From: Flavobacterium cheniae
Lineage (GTDB): Bacteria; Bacteroidota; Bacteroidia; Flavobacteriales; Flavobacteriaceae
NCBI RefSeq assembly: GCF_004363695.1
Contig: NZ_SNZC01000001.1
Coordinates: 866,431 to 930,430, forward strand
Reading direction: 5' to 3'
DNA length: 64,000 nucleotides
The number at the start of each line of letters is the position of its first letter. Within the stretch, counting starts at the first letter, position 1. The notes under the pieces are model-generated. The model was not told where the DNA came from. It did no database searches and saw nothing but the letters and a program-made list of their open reading frames with translations. Made by a program: the position numbers and the translations under genes. This document shows, piece after piece, positions 8,146 through 15,648 of this stretch.

Positions 8146-8907
8146 ATGAAGTACATTTACATTACATTACTCTTAGCAACAATGAATAGCTTTGGACAAT
8201 TAGTAAAAGTAGATTACGCCGATGGTAATCAAAAATTAGAAGGTTTTTTTGCTAAAGCACAAAAAGCTAATCCTAAAAAAGCAGGTATTATAGTTCTTCC
8301 AGCTTGGATGGGCTTAGATGCACATGCTAAAGAATCAGCTGAAGCATTAGCTAAATTAGGTTATCATGCTTTTGTAGCAGATATTTACGGAGTTGGAAAC
8401 AATCCAAAAAATACAGGAGAAGCTGGAAAAAATGCAGGTTTCTACAAAAACAATCCAGCAGAATATCAAAAAAGAATTCAATTGGCTATTGACCAATTAG
8501 TAAAAGCCGGTGCTGATAAAAATCAGATTGCGGTAATTGGATATTGCTTTGGCGGAACAGGTGCTATTGAAGCGGCTCGTGGTAACTTAAATGTAAAAGG
8601 AGTGGTTTCTTTTCATGGTGGCTTAAGAAAAGCAGCGAATAGTCCAACTAATGAAATTAAAGCAAAAGTTTTAGTATTACATGGTGCAGACGATCCTTAT
8701 GTTCCTGCAAAAGAAGTGGAAGCTTTTCAAACCGAAATGCGAGAAACTAAAGCCGATTGGCAAATGATTTATTATGCAAATTCGGTTCATGCTTTTACAC
8801 ACAAAGATGCAGGAAATGATAACAGCAAAGGCGCTGCCTACAACGAATTAGCCGATAAAAGAAGTTGGGAAGCAATGAAAGCGTTTTTCTTAGAAATTTT
8901 CAAATAA
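8146..8907 (+). CDS. Exported dienelactone hydrolase family protein
   Basis: Alpha/beta hydrolase of 253 residues when started at the ATG at 8146. The frame can be opened 36 bp earlier at a GTG, but the ATG gives a clean signal peptide ending near SFGQ. The dienelactone hydrolase triad is visible: the nucleophile cysteine in GYCFGG, the aspartate in HGADDPYVP and the histidine in SVHAFTH. The signal peptide suggests work in the periplasm, unlike catabolic dienelactone hydrolases of the cytoplasm, and the substrate is unknown. It is followed by a terminator shared with the converging pseudouridine synthase. Confidence 0.85.
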   Translation: MKYIYITLLLATMNSFGQLVKVDYADGNQKLEGFFAKAQKANPKKAGIIVLPAWMGLDAHAKESAEALAKLGYHAFVADIYGVGNNPKNTGEAGKNAGFYKNNPAEYQKRIQLAIDQLVKAGADKNQIAVIGYCFGGTGAIEAARGNLNVKGVVSFHGGLRKAANSPTNEIKAKVLVLHGADDPYVPAKEVEAFQTEMRETKADWQMIYYANSVHAFTHKDAGNDNSKGAAYNELADKRSWEAMKAFFLEIFK

Positions 8908-8930
8908 TCTTTATAGTATTTCAAAAAACT

Positions 8931-8964
8931 AAAACAGTTATTTCGTCGGAAATAGCTGTTTTTT
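8931..8964. terminator. Bidirectional terminator
   Basis: A 14-bp stem with one G-T pair (AAAACAGTTATTTC / GAAATAGCTGTTTT) around a GTCG loop, with A and T runs on either side, between two converging genes. Confidence 0.88.
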
Positions 8965-8965
8965 T

Positions 8966-9532
8966 TTACACATCAAAACCACTGACTTCCAAAACTTCTC
9001 CTGCTTTTAAGTCATTCAAATGAATGTTTCCTACACGCACGCGAACCAATCGTAATGTAGGAAAACCAACAGCCGATGTCATTTTTCGTACTTGACGAAA
9101 TTTTCCTTCGGTCAAAGTTATCGAAACCCAAGAGGTTGGTCCGTGACGCTCATCGCGAATCTTTTTACCACGTTCGCCTATATTGGGAACAGATTCTAAT
9201 TTAAAAGCCTTGCACTTTTGGGTTTTGTATTTTTTACCATGTAAACCGATTTCAACTCCGTTTCTTAATTGTTCTACAGCTTCTTCTGTAATGATTCCAT
9301 CGACTTGCGCGTAATATTCTTTTTCTACTTTTTTGCTTCGGACAATTTCGCTCATCATGCCGTCTGTAGTTAGTAAAAGTAAGCCTTCAGAATCTTCGTC
9401 TAAACGACCAATTGCCATCGTATTTTCGGGAAAATCATATAATTCGCCCAACAACTTTTTCTTGCGTTTTAATTGGTAAATAAACTGCGATAAATAACCG
9501 TAAGGCTTGTGAATAAGAAAATGATGATGCAT
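8966..9532 (-). CDS. rluE: 23S rRNA pseudouridine synthase, RsuA/RluE type
   Basis: A 188-residue enzyme that turns uridine into pseudouridine in ribosomal RNA. The catalytic motif is GRLDEDSEGLLLL at 42-54, with D45 as the attacking residue. Other family motifs are IHKPYGYLSQF at the N terminus, KEYYAQVDG near 85, and KFRQVRKMTSAVGFPTLRLVRVRVG near 145-170. It has no N-terminal S4 domain, which fits RluE, a short enzyme acting on the 2457 position in E. coli. The exact target is inferred from length and family. Confidence 0.85.
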   Translation of the reverse strand: MHHHFLIHKPYGYLSQFIYQLKRKKKLLGELYDFPENTMAIGRLDEDSEGLLLLTTDGMMSEIVRSKKVEKEYYAQVDGIITEEAVEQLRNGVEIGLHGKKYKTQKCKAFKLESVPNIGERGKKIRDERHGPTSWVSITLTEGKFRQVRKMTSAVGFPTLRLVRVRVGNIHLNDLKAGEVLEVSGFDV

Positions 9533-9587
9533 TTAGAAAATTACGTTTAAGAGGCAACGAAGATAGTAAAAACTCTTGGAGTGATAC

Positions 9588-9737
9588 AAAAAATAAGGAG
9601 GCCTTGTTTAAGACCTCCCTGTGTCGATTTTGATTTATTACGTTTTTCTGATCTGCTATAACTTGAGAGGAATAAACGACTGAATCTCTTTTTAGATATG
9701 TAACTAATGATATATTCAATAACTAATCAAAATCACA
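9588..9737 (-). ncRNA. Candidate 6S-like small RNA
   Basis: This intergenic stretch holds a self-contained transcription unit on the minus strand. A TACTTTTA -7 element (9748-9741) is followed about 7 nt later by the 5' arm of a long stem: ATTTTGATT (9733-9725), a single mismatch, then five more pairs including two G-U. The partner AATCAAAAT lies at 9635-9627. The arms enclose about 75 nt with a smaller GAGA/TCTC pairing, and the RNA ends in a strong terminator hairpin. A rod of about 110 nt with an open centre, its own promoter and terminator, matches the design of 6S RNA; a flavobacterial form (6S-Flavo) is known. No ATG-initiated ORF fits. No folding program was run. Confidence 0.5.
9590..9618 (-). 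terminator. Terminator of the candidate small RNA
   Basis: A 9-bp stem (GGAGGTCTT / AAGGCCTCC on the minus strand, one G-T pair) at 9618-9597, followed by TTATTTTTTG. It does not belong to rluE, which starts downstream of it, so it marks the end of a separate minus-strand transcript. Confidence 0.75.
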
Positions 9738-9740
9738 TAG

Positions 9741-9748
9741 TAAAAGTA
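9741..9748 (-). promoter_or_regulatory. -7 element of the candidate small RNA
   Basis: TACTTTTA on the minus strand matches TAnnTTTG at seven of eight positions. A TTTG occurs about 15 bp further upstream, shorter than the usual spacer. Confidence 0.45.
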
Positions 9749-9933
9749 CAAAACATTTTAACACAAATAAATGATTTTTAAACGTTTAACATATAATTAT
9801 CATTAGCATTCGACGAACGAATCATTACATCGACGAACTTATTTTCAATAAAATTTCGAAGAGTTTTAAGTACTAATATAGCTTCAAATTTTATTTTTTG
9901 TTACATTTACATTGTTAAATAAAATCAACCACC

Positions 9934-11313
9934 ATGTCACAAACACTTTTAGTACTTGCCGCATTTATCATTGCCTTAGGAATTGGAATTTTTATTGGAA
10001 AAATCTTATTTTCCGCCAAATCGCAATCCGAAAAATCAGGTTTAGAAGAACGAATTAACGGACTTTTAGGTCAAATTGAACAATTAAAAATCCAATTTCA
10101 AACCGAGAGAAATCAGTTTGAAAAATCGTTTGCCCAACTTTCATCCGAAAAAGAAAACGTTCAAAAAGAAAAGGAATCGTTAGCCATTCATTTAGCAAAA
10201 AAAGAAAATGATTTTGAAAATCTTTGGGAACGCAATAAAGAACAAAAGCAAGAAGTAGAACAACTTCAGGAGAAATTCACAAAAGAATTTGAAAATCTAG
10301 CTAATAAAATTCTGGAAGAAAAAACCGTAAAATTCACCGAGCAAAATAAGGAGAATTTGAAAAATATTTTGTCACCTTTACAAGACAAAATCCAACTTTT
10401 TGAAAAGAAAGTCGAAGATACGCACAAAGAAAGTATTGATTATCATGCCGCATTACGCCAACAAATATTGGGACTTCGCGAAATGAACGAACAAATGAGC
10501 AAAGAAACCATCAATTTAACCAAAGCCTTAAAAGGCGATAGCAAAATGCAAGGGAATTGGGGCGAATTGGTGTTAGAACGCGTTTTAGAAAAATCAGGAT
10601 TAGAGAAAGATAGAGAATATTTCGTGCAACAAAGTCATGTTACTGAAGAAGGCAATCGTGTGTTCCCAGACGTTATAATCAATCTTCCTGATGGCAAAAA
10701 AATGATTATCGATTCAAAAGTAACGCTAACCGCTTACGAGCGTTACATAAATGAAGAAGATTCGGATGTAAAAAATCAATATTTAAAAGAACATATTGTT
10801 TCGATAAATCGTCATGTGGAGCAATTGGGCAGCAAAAATTATCATGATTTGTACCACATGGAAAGTCCTGATTTTGTGTTGTTGTTCATTCCTATTGAGT
10901 CTGCATTTGCAGTAGCTTTAAATGAAGATACAAGCTTGTACAACAAAGCTTTCGAGAAGAATATTGTGATTGTAACGCCTTCTACCCTTTTGGCAACATT
11001 ACGCACGATTGATAGCATGTGGACGAACCAAAAGCAACAAGAAAATGCGATTGAAATTGCGCGTCAAGCAGGCGCATTATATGATAAATTTGAAGGTTTT
11101 GTTGGCGATTTGATTAAAATTGGTAAGAAAATGGATGAAGCCAAAATTGAATATGGTAACGCCATGAACAAATTGGTTGACGGAAAAGGAAACTTAATTA
11201 CCAGTGTTGAAAAGTTAAAGAAAATGGGGGCTAAAGCAAAAAAAGCATTGCCTGAATCGGTTTTGAAAAGAGCAGAAAACGAAGAAAATTTACTAACAGA
11301 AGAAAATAATTAA
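9934..11313 (+). CDS. rmuC: DNA recombination protein RmuC
   Basis: A 459-residue protein. An N-terminal membrane anchor (about 3-27) is followed by a long coiled coil rich in Glu, Lys and Gln (about 35-190). The RmuC domain covers about 195-400, with GNWGELVLERVLEKSGL, FPDVIINLPDGKKMIIDSKV and VLLFIPIESAFAVAL. RmuC is thought to be a restriction-like nuclease that limits DNA inversion at short inverted repeats. It is first in a three-gene run with a small membrane protein (3-bp gap) and an acyl-CoA thioesterase. A TACATTTA sequence near 9902 may be its promoter. Confidence 0.93.
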   Translation: MSQTLLVLAAFIIALGIGIFIGKILFSAKSQSEKSGLEERINGLLGQIEQLKIQFQTERNQFEKSFAQLSSEKENVQKEKESLAIHLAKKENDFENLWERNKEQKQEVEQLQEKFTKEFENLANKILEEKTVKFTEQNKENLKNILSPLQDKIQLFEKKVEDTHKESIDYHAALRQQILGLREMNEQMSKETINLTKALKGDSKMQGNWGELVLERVLEKSGLEKDREYFVQQSHVTEEGNRVFPDVIINLPDGKKMIIDSKVTLTAYERYINEEDSDVKNQYLKEHIVSINRHVEQLGSKNYHDLYHMESPDFVLLFIPIESAFAVALNEDTSLYNKAFEKNIVIVTPSTLLATLRTIDSMWTNQKQQENAIEIARQAGALYDKFEGFVGDLIKIGKKMDEAKIEYGNAMNKLVDGKGNLITSVEKLKKMGAKAKKALPESVLKRAENEENLLTEENN

Positions 11314-11316
11314 CTC

Positions 11317-11694
11317 ATGAATACAGTAAGAAAAATTTTGGTTTACTTCCTATTAGTGGTAACTATAGGTTTAATAGGTTATACATTGTTTATTTACAAT
11401 TTTACCTTGAGTGATGGTGTTAGAAGTGGTGTTTTATCGAAATTTAGTAATAAAGGTGTTATTTTCAAAACTTGGGAAGGCGAACTAAATGAAGGTTTTG
11501 GAGCTACGCGATTTTTCCCATTTTCAGTTGAAGATGGTGAAGAAAAAGTCATAGAAGATTTAAAAAAATACCAAGGCCAATATGTAAAATTGGAATATAA
11601 AGAACGATTAAAAACATTACCTTGGTGGGGAGATACACATTATTTTATTGTAAAAGTAACTCCTGAACAATCACCATATTTTAATAGTAAATAG
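11317..11694 (+). CDS. Conserved small membrane-anchored protein
   Basis: A 125-residue protein with one N-terminal transmembrane helix (about 7-28). A soluble domain follows, containing SDGVRSGVLSKFSNKGVIFKTWEGEL and LPWWGDTHYFIVKVTPEQSPYF. It sits between rmuC (3-bp gap) and the thioesterase gene, which begins immediately after its stop, so it is cotranscribed. Relatives in this group have, as I recall, been labelled 6-phosphogluconate dehydrogenase; nothing in the sequence supports that, as there is no Rossmann motif and it is far too short. Function unknown. Confidence 0.8.
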   Translation: MNTVRKILVYFLLVVTIGLIGYTLFIYNFTLSDGVRSGVLSKFSNKGVIFKTWEGELNEGFGATRFFPFSVEDGEEKVIEDLKKYQGQYVKLEYKERLKTLPWWGDTHYFIVKVTPEQSPYFNSK

Positions 11695-12255
11695 ATGGAA
11701 ACAGCTAATACAGTTAAAGCATCCAAAATTACGTTGTCAGAGTTAATGCTGCCTTCGCATTCTAATTTTAGCGGAAAAATCCATGGTGGTTATTTGTTAA
11801 AATTAATGGATCAAATTGCTTTTGCATGTGCATCAAAATATTCGGGATGCTATTGTGTCACAGCTTCTGTTGACACGGTTGATTTTTTAAATCCTGTGGA
11901 AATTGGTGAATTGGTTACTTTAAAAGCTTCAGTTAATTATGTTGGTAAAACTTCAATGGTTGTGGGTATTCGAGTAACATCGGAACACATTCAAACAGGA
12001 ATTAAAAAACATTGTAATTCGAGTTATTTTACAATGGTTGCCAAAGACGAATCGGGAAATAATGTAAAAGTTCCAAAATTGATTATTTCTAATATGGAAG
12101 AAGTGCGTCGTTTTTATGACAGCATCAATCGCATTGAAAACAAAAAGAAATACAAAGAATTGGAAATGACTTTTGATTATCATTCGGAAGATGCACTCAA
12201 TAATTTAAAAAATTATAATGTTGAAATTTCAGAAAAACTAACTAACAACATCTAA
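11695..12255 (+). CDS. Acyl-CoA thioesterase (hotdog fold)
   Basis: A 186-residue hotdog-fold thioesterase that splits acyl-CoA to free fatty acid and CoA. The hotdog helix begins with FSGKIHGGYLLKLMDQIAFACASKYSG (about 25-50), with the HGG and conserved aspartate of the YciA/BACH group. The beta-sheet follows (VDFLNPVEIGELVTLKASVNYVGKTSMVVGIRV). A C-terminal extension of about 50 residues is charged and less conserved. It starts directly after the stop of the preceding gene, showing translational coupling. Chain-length preference cannot be read from the sequence. Confidence 0.87.
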   Translation: METANTVKASKITLSELMLPSHSNFSGKIHGGYLLKLMDQIAFACASKYSGCYCVTASVDTVDFLNPVEIGELVTLKASVNYVGKTSMVVGIRVTSEHIQTGIKKHCNSSYFTMVAKDESGNNVKVPKLIISNMEEVRRFYDSINRIENKKKYKELEMTFDYHSEDALNNLKNYNVEISEKLTNNI

Positions 12256-12269
12256 CTCTCGTAAAAAAA

Positions 12270-12298
12270 TTGTCATTTTAAAAAAAAAGTTATATTTG
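12270..12298 (+). promoter_or_regulatory. Promoter of the diheme cytochrome lipoprotein gene
   Basis: TTG at 12270-12272, an 18-bp spacer, and TATATTTG at 12291-12298. The predicted start near 12305 supports the ATG at 12329 as start codon rather than the in-frame codon at 12296. Confidence 0.7.
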
Positions 12299-12328
12299 TT
12301 ATTACAAAAACAAACAAAAACTACTAAT

Positions 12329-13453
12329 ATGACAAAAAAATACGCAATTCTATCCTTTTTTGCTATTTCGCTTCTTATATTTTTTTCTTGTACTGACAAT
12401 GATGATGAAGAATATACTCCTATTTCACCAGTAACTGTAGATTTAACACAGGTTCCATATCCTAAATTATCTGACTATCATTTTTTTGACGGAGAAATGA
12501 AGAATCAAGCTCCTTCATTAAATGTTTTACCTTACGAACCAATTTCTTCTTTATTTACCGATTATGCGCATAAAAAAAGATTTGTTTGGTTACCAAATGG
12601 GTTGAAAGCAACTTATAATGGTGATGATCAAATACTAGATCTTCCTGTAGGTGCTGCCATTATTAAAACTTTCTATTATGACAATGTGCAACCTACTAAT
12701 ACTACAAAAATCATTGAAACACGAATTATGATTAGAAAATCTGAAGGATGGATTTTTGCTGATTATGTTTGGAATGACGAGCAAACTGAAGCTTATTTAG
12801 ATTTGAATGGAAGCACAAAAAATATCACATTTAAAGATGAAAATGATGTAACCCGAACTGTGGATTATCGTATTCCAAATGAATCGCAATGTATTGTTTG
12901 TCATAAAACTAAAAGCTATGAAAACGGAAATTATGTTCAAAAAAACATTCCTATTGGGATAAAACCTCAAAATCTAAATAGTTTGTTTAATTATGGAAAC
13001 GAAACTAAAAACCAATTAACAAAATGGATTGACGCTGGATTATTAACAAATAATTTCACTTTACCTTCTGAAACAAATACCATTGTTGATTATAATGACA
13101 GTACTAAACCTCTTGAAAAAAGAGTTCGCTCCTATTTTGATATCAATTGCGCTCATTGTCACAAAGAACACGGTCACTGCGATTACAGACCAATGAAATT
13201 TGCTTTTTCGGAAACTTATAATAATTTAACAAACATGGGAGTTTGTGTAGACACTCAGGATATGCAAAATTTTGAGCCTGCCCTTTCCAAAATTGTTACC
13301 CCAGGAAATATTTACAGATCTATGCTTTACCACAGACTTAATACTTTAGATGAAACATACAGAATGCCTTTACATGGACGAACAGTAATTCATGAAGAAG
13401 GCGTACTTCTTGTTGAAGAATGGATTAATTCATTAACAACACCTTGCAACTAA
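12329..13453 (+). CDS. Diheme c-type cytochrome lipoprotein (SO2930/HNE_0200-like)
   Basis: A 374-residue exported lipoprotein. The signal peptide ends in a lipobox (IFFSC) followed by an acidic DNDDEE stretch, typical of flavobacterial surface-exposed lipoproteins. Two haem-binding CX2CH motifs are visible, CIVCH near 189-193 and CAHCH near 275-279. The N-terminal half contains YPKLSDYHFFDGEMKNQAPS and VLPYEPISSLFTDYAHKKRFVWLP, the signature start of this family. The C-terminal part (SMLYHRLN...RMPLHGRTVIHEEGV) resembles cytochrome domains of this type. It is followed 31 bp later by a VCBS-repeat T9SS protein. It probably moves electrons at the envelope; partners are unknown. Confidence 0.8.
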   Translation: MTKKYAILSFFAISLLIFFSCTDNDDEEYTPISPVTVDLTQVPYPKLSDYHFFDGEMKNQAPSLNVLPYEPISSLFTDYAHKKRFVWLPNGLKATYNGDDQILDLPVGAAIIKTFYYDNVQPTNTTKIIETRIMIRKSEGWIFADYVWNDEQTEAYLDLNGSTKNITFKDENDVTRTVDYRIPNESQCIVCHKTKSYENGNYVQKNIPIGIKPQNLNSLFNYGNETKNQLTKWIDAGLLTNNFTLPSETNTIVDYNDSTKPLEKRVRSYFDINCAHCHKEHGHCDYRPMKFAFSETYNNLTNMGVCVDTQDMQNFEPALSKIVTPGNIYRSMLYHRLNTLDETYRMPLHGRTVIHEEGVLLVEEWINSLTTPCN

Positions 13454-13484
13454 AAACAAACCTACCAACTAAAACATCTCAACT

Positions 13485-15545
13485 ATGAAAAAAACTACTT
13501 TTTATTTTTTATTTTCATTATTTTCTACTTTAGGAATACATGCCCAGGACAATTGCGGTACTGCCTTACCAATTTCAGGTCCTGGAATTTACACGGTTGG
13601 GGTTATCAACGGAACGCAGCCTAGCACTTTTTGTGCGCCTAATAATGCTATTCCAACAGGAAATATTCCAGCTGGTGAATGGTATGCATATACTCCAACT
13701 CAAAATTACTCGGTAACAATAACATCTGATATTGCCGCAAACACACCAAGAAAAGACACTCGTGTTCACATTTATACTGGTAATTGTGCGGCTTTAACAT
13801 GTTTTGCAGGAGATGATGATACGGGTTCAGGTTATTCTTCTGTTGTAAATTTTAATGTAGTTGCTGGAACAACCTATTATATTGCTTGGGACAACAGATG
13901 GTTAAATACCACAAACAATATAGGATTCAGTTTTCAATTATCTGAGAGTACAATTTTAGTACCTACAACACCTGTTTCATATACTACACAAACCGTAGCT
14001 ACTATTAATAGCGGTTACAATATTTGCGTTGTTGACATGAATGGCGACTACAAAGATGACATTGTTGGTATAAGTGCAGCTAATATGAGAATTCATTATC
14101 AAACTTCTACTCCAGGAACTTATACAATTACTGATTACACTTTAACTGGAACCGTTTTACAACCAAATTGGAGTTTAGCAGCTGGAGATTATAACAAAGA
14201 TGGTTTTAACGATATTGTTCTAGGTAATGGAAGTGGCGCTACAATCTTAACATCAAACAGTACTGGAACTTCATATACTACAAACACTCCTGGTCAATAC
14301 ATTTTTTCACAAAGAACAAATTTTACAGATCTAAACAACGATGGAAATCTAGACATTTTTGTTTGTCATGATATTGCTCCAAGTTGCTACTATTTAAATA
14401 ATGGAACTGGTGCTTTAACTTTTTATCAATCAACAGTAACTCCAGGTGCAATGAGCATTGCAACAACTACAGGAAATTACGCTACTTTATTTACAGATTT
14501 TGATAACGATGGAGATTCTGATGTTTTTGTATCCAAATGTTCTGGTCCTCCTTGTGAATTATATCGTAATGACGAAAATGGAGTTTACACTAATATTTCT
14601 GCTTTAGCTGGAATCAACATCACACCTATACAAACTTGGTCATCTGCTATTGCTGATTTTGATAACGATGGTGATATGGATATTATAATAACCGCAAGTT
14701 CTGGAGCGCATAATTTTTTCAGAAATAATTTAGACACTACAAATGGAACTGAAGAAGCTTACTCTAATATTACTGCAGGTTCTGGATGGGACACCAATTT
14801 ATCAACAAACACTGACAACATTGCTTATGATTTCGACAATGATGGTAAAGTAGATGTAATTGGAGGTGGAAATAAAATCATGTTTAATCAAGGCAATAAT
14901 ACTTTTGCTCCAGTTACATACACTGGATTAGGGGTTTCTTCTGTGGGAGATTTAAACAATGATGGCTTCTTAGATTTTCAAAGCGGTACAACTATTAGAT
15001 ATGCTGTTCCAAACGGAAACAATTGGATAAAATTCAATCTTCAAGGTGTTCAAAGTAATAGAAACGGAATTGGTGCAAGAGTAGAAATTCATGGAGCTTG
15101 GGGAAAACAAATTAGAGACATTAGAAGTGGTGAAGGATTCAGACACATGAGTACTTTGAATGCTCATTTTGGAATTGGTACAGAAACAGCAGTAACACAA
15201 GTTGTGGTTATTTGGCCATCAGGTGTAGTTGATGTTATCAATAACCCTAACGTTAATCAAGCTTTAACCATTATTGAAGGCTCAAGCCCGTTAAGTTTAG
15301 TTGATAATGGTAATTCAAAAATTAAATTATATCCTAACCCAACATCTGATATTCTTACACTTTCAAATATCGAAATGCTATCTATTAAAAACATTTCTAT
15401 CATTTCAACATTAGGAAAAGTAGTTAAAAATGTACAACTTTCTAATTCAAGTATTTCTGTTTCAGATTTGTCTGAAGGATTTTATATTCTTTTAATTGAA
15501 ACAGAAGACGGTAAAAAATATTCAGAAAGTTTTCTAAAAAAATAA
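13485..15545 (+). CDS. VCBS/FG-GAP and ASPIC/UnbV repeat protein, T9SS type A cargo
   Basis: A 686-residue secreted protein. A signal peptide ends at HAQ (about 21). A beta-sandwich region (about 22-150) holds the WYAYTPTQNYSVTI and TYYIAWDNRW motifs. Repeats of an FG-GAP beta-propeller follow, each with a calcium-binding loop: DMNGDYKDD, DYNKDGFND, DLNNDGNLD, DFDNDGDSD, DFDNDGDMD, DFDNDGKVD and DLNNDGFLD. An ASPIC/UnbV domain (about 510-580) ends in IWPSGVVDV. The last 75 residues are a T9SS type A signal (LYPNPTSDIL...YSESFLKK). It is expected at the cell surface or outside the cell. The ligand is unknown. Confidence 0.9.
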   Translation: MKKTTFYFLFSLFSTLGIHAQDNCGTALPISGPGIYTVGVINGTQPSTFCAPNNAIPTGNIPAGEWYAYTPTQNYSVTITSDIAANTPRKDTRVHIYTGNCAALTCFAGDDDTGSGYSSVVNFNVVAGTTYYIAWDNRWLNTTNNIGFSFQLSESTILVPTTPVSYTTQTVATINSGYNICVVDMNGDYKDDIVGISAANMRIHYQTSTPGTYTITDYTLTGTVLQPNWSLAAGDYNKDGFNDIVLGNGSGATILTSNSTGTSYTTNTPGQYIFSQRTNFTDLNNDGNLDIFVCHDIAPSCYYLNNGTGALTFYQSTVTPGAMSIATTTGNYATLFTDFDNDGDSDVFVSKCSGPPCELYRNDENGVYTNISALAGINITPIQTWSSAIADFDNDGDMDIIITASSGAHNFFRNNLDTTNGTEEAYSNITAGSGWDTNLSTNTDNIAYDFDNDGKVDVIGGGNKIMFNQGNNTFAPVTYTGLGVSSVGDLNNDGFLDFQSGTTIRYAVPNGNNWIKFNLQGVQSNRNGIGARVEIHGAWGKQIRDIRSGEGFRHMSTLNAHFGIGTETAVTQVVVIWPSGVVDVINNPNVNQALTIIEGSSPLSLVDNGNSKIKLYPNPTSDILTLSNIEMLSIKNISIISTLGKVVKNVQLSNSSISVSDLSEGFYILLIETEDGKKYSESFLKK

Positions 15546-15570
15546 GTCTATTGTTTTTTGATTAAAAAAT

Positions 15571-15600
15571 AAAAACTGCCTTTAATAAAAGGCAGTTTTT
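15571..15600 (+). terminator. Terminator after the VCBS protein gene
   Basis: A perfect 12-bp inverted repeat (AAAAACTGCCTT / AAGGCAGTTTTT) with a T run. Confidence 0.88.
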
Positions 15601-15648
15601 ATTTTAATATGTAAACTATTTTTTTATATTATTGCAAATTATTTTAAC

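Noticed and set aside
9435-9719. Minus-strand ORF of 94 codons across the candidate small RNA and the start of rluE
   Set aside because: It needs a non-ATG start, runs through the terminator hairpin and overlaps the start of rluE in another frame; the RNA interpretation explains the region better.
9811-9838. CGACGAAC repeated twice upstream of rmuC
   Set aside because: Two short copies 22 bp apart with no hairpin or known operator pattern; not enough to call a regulatory site.
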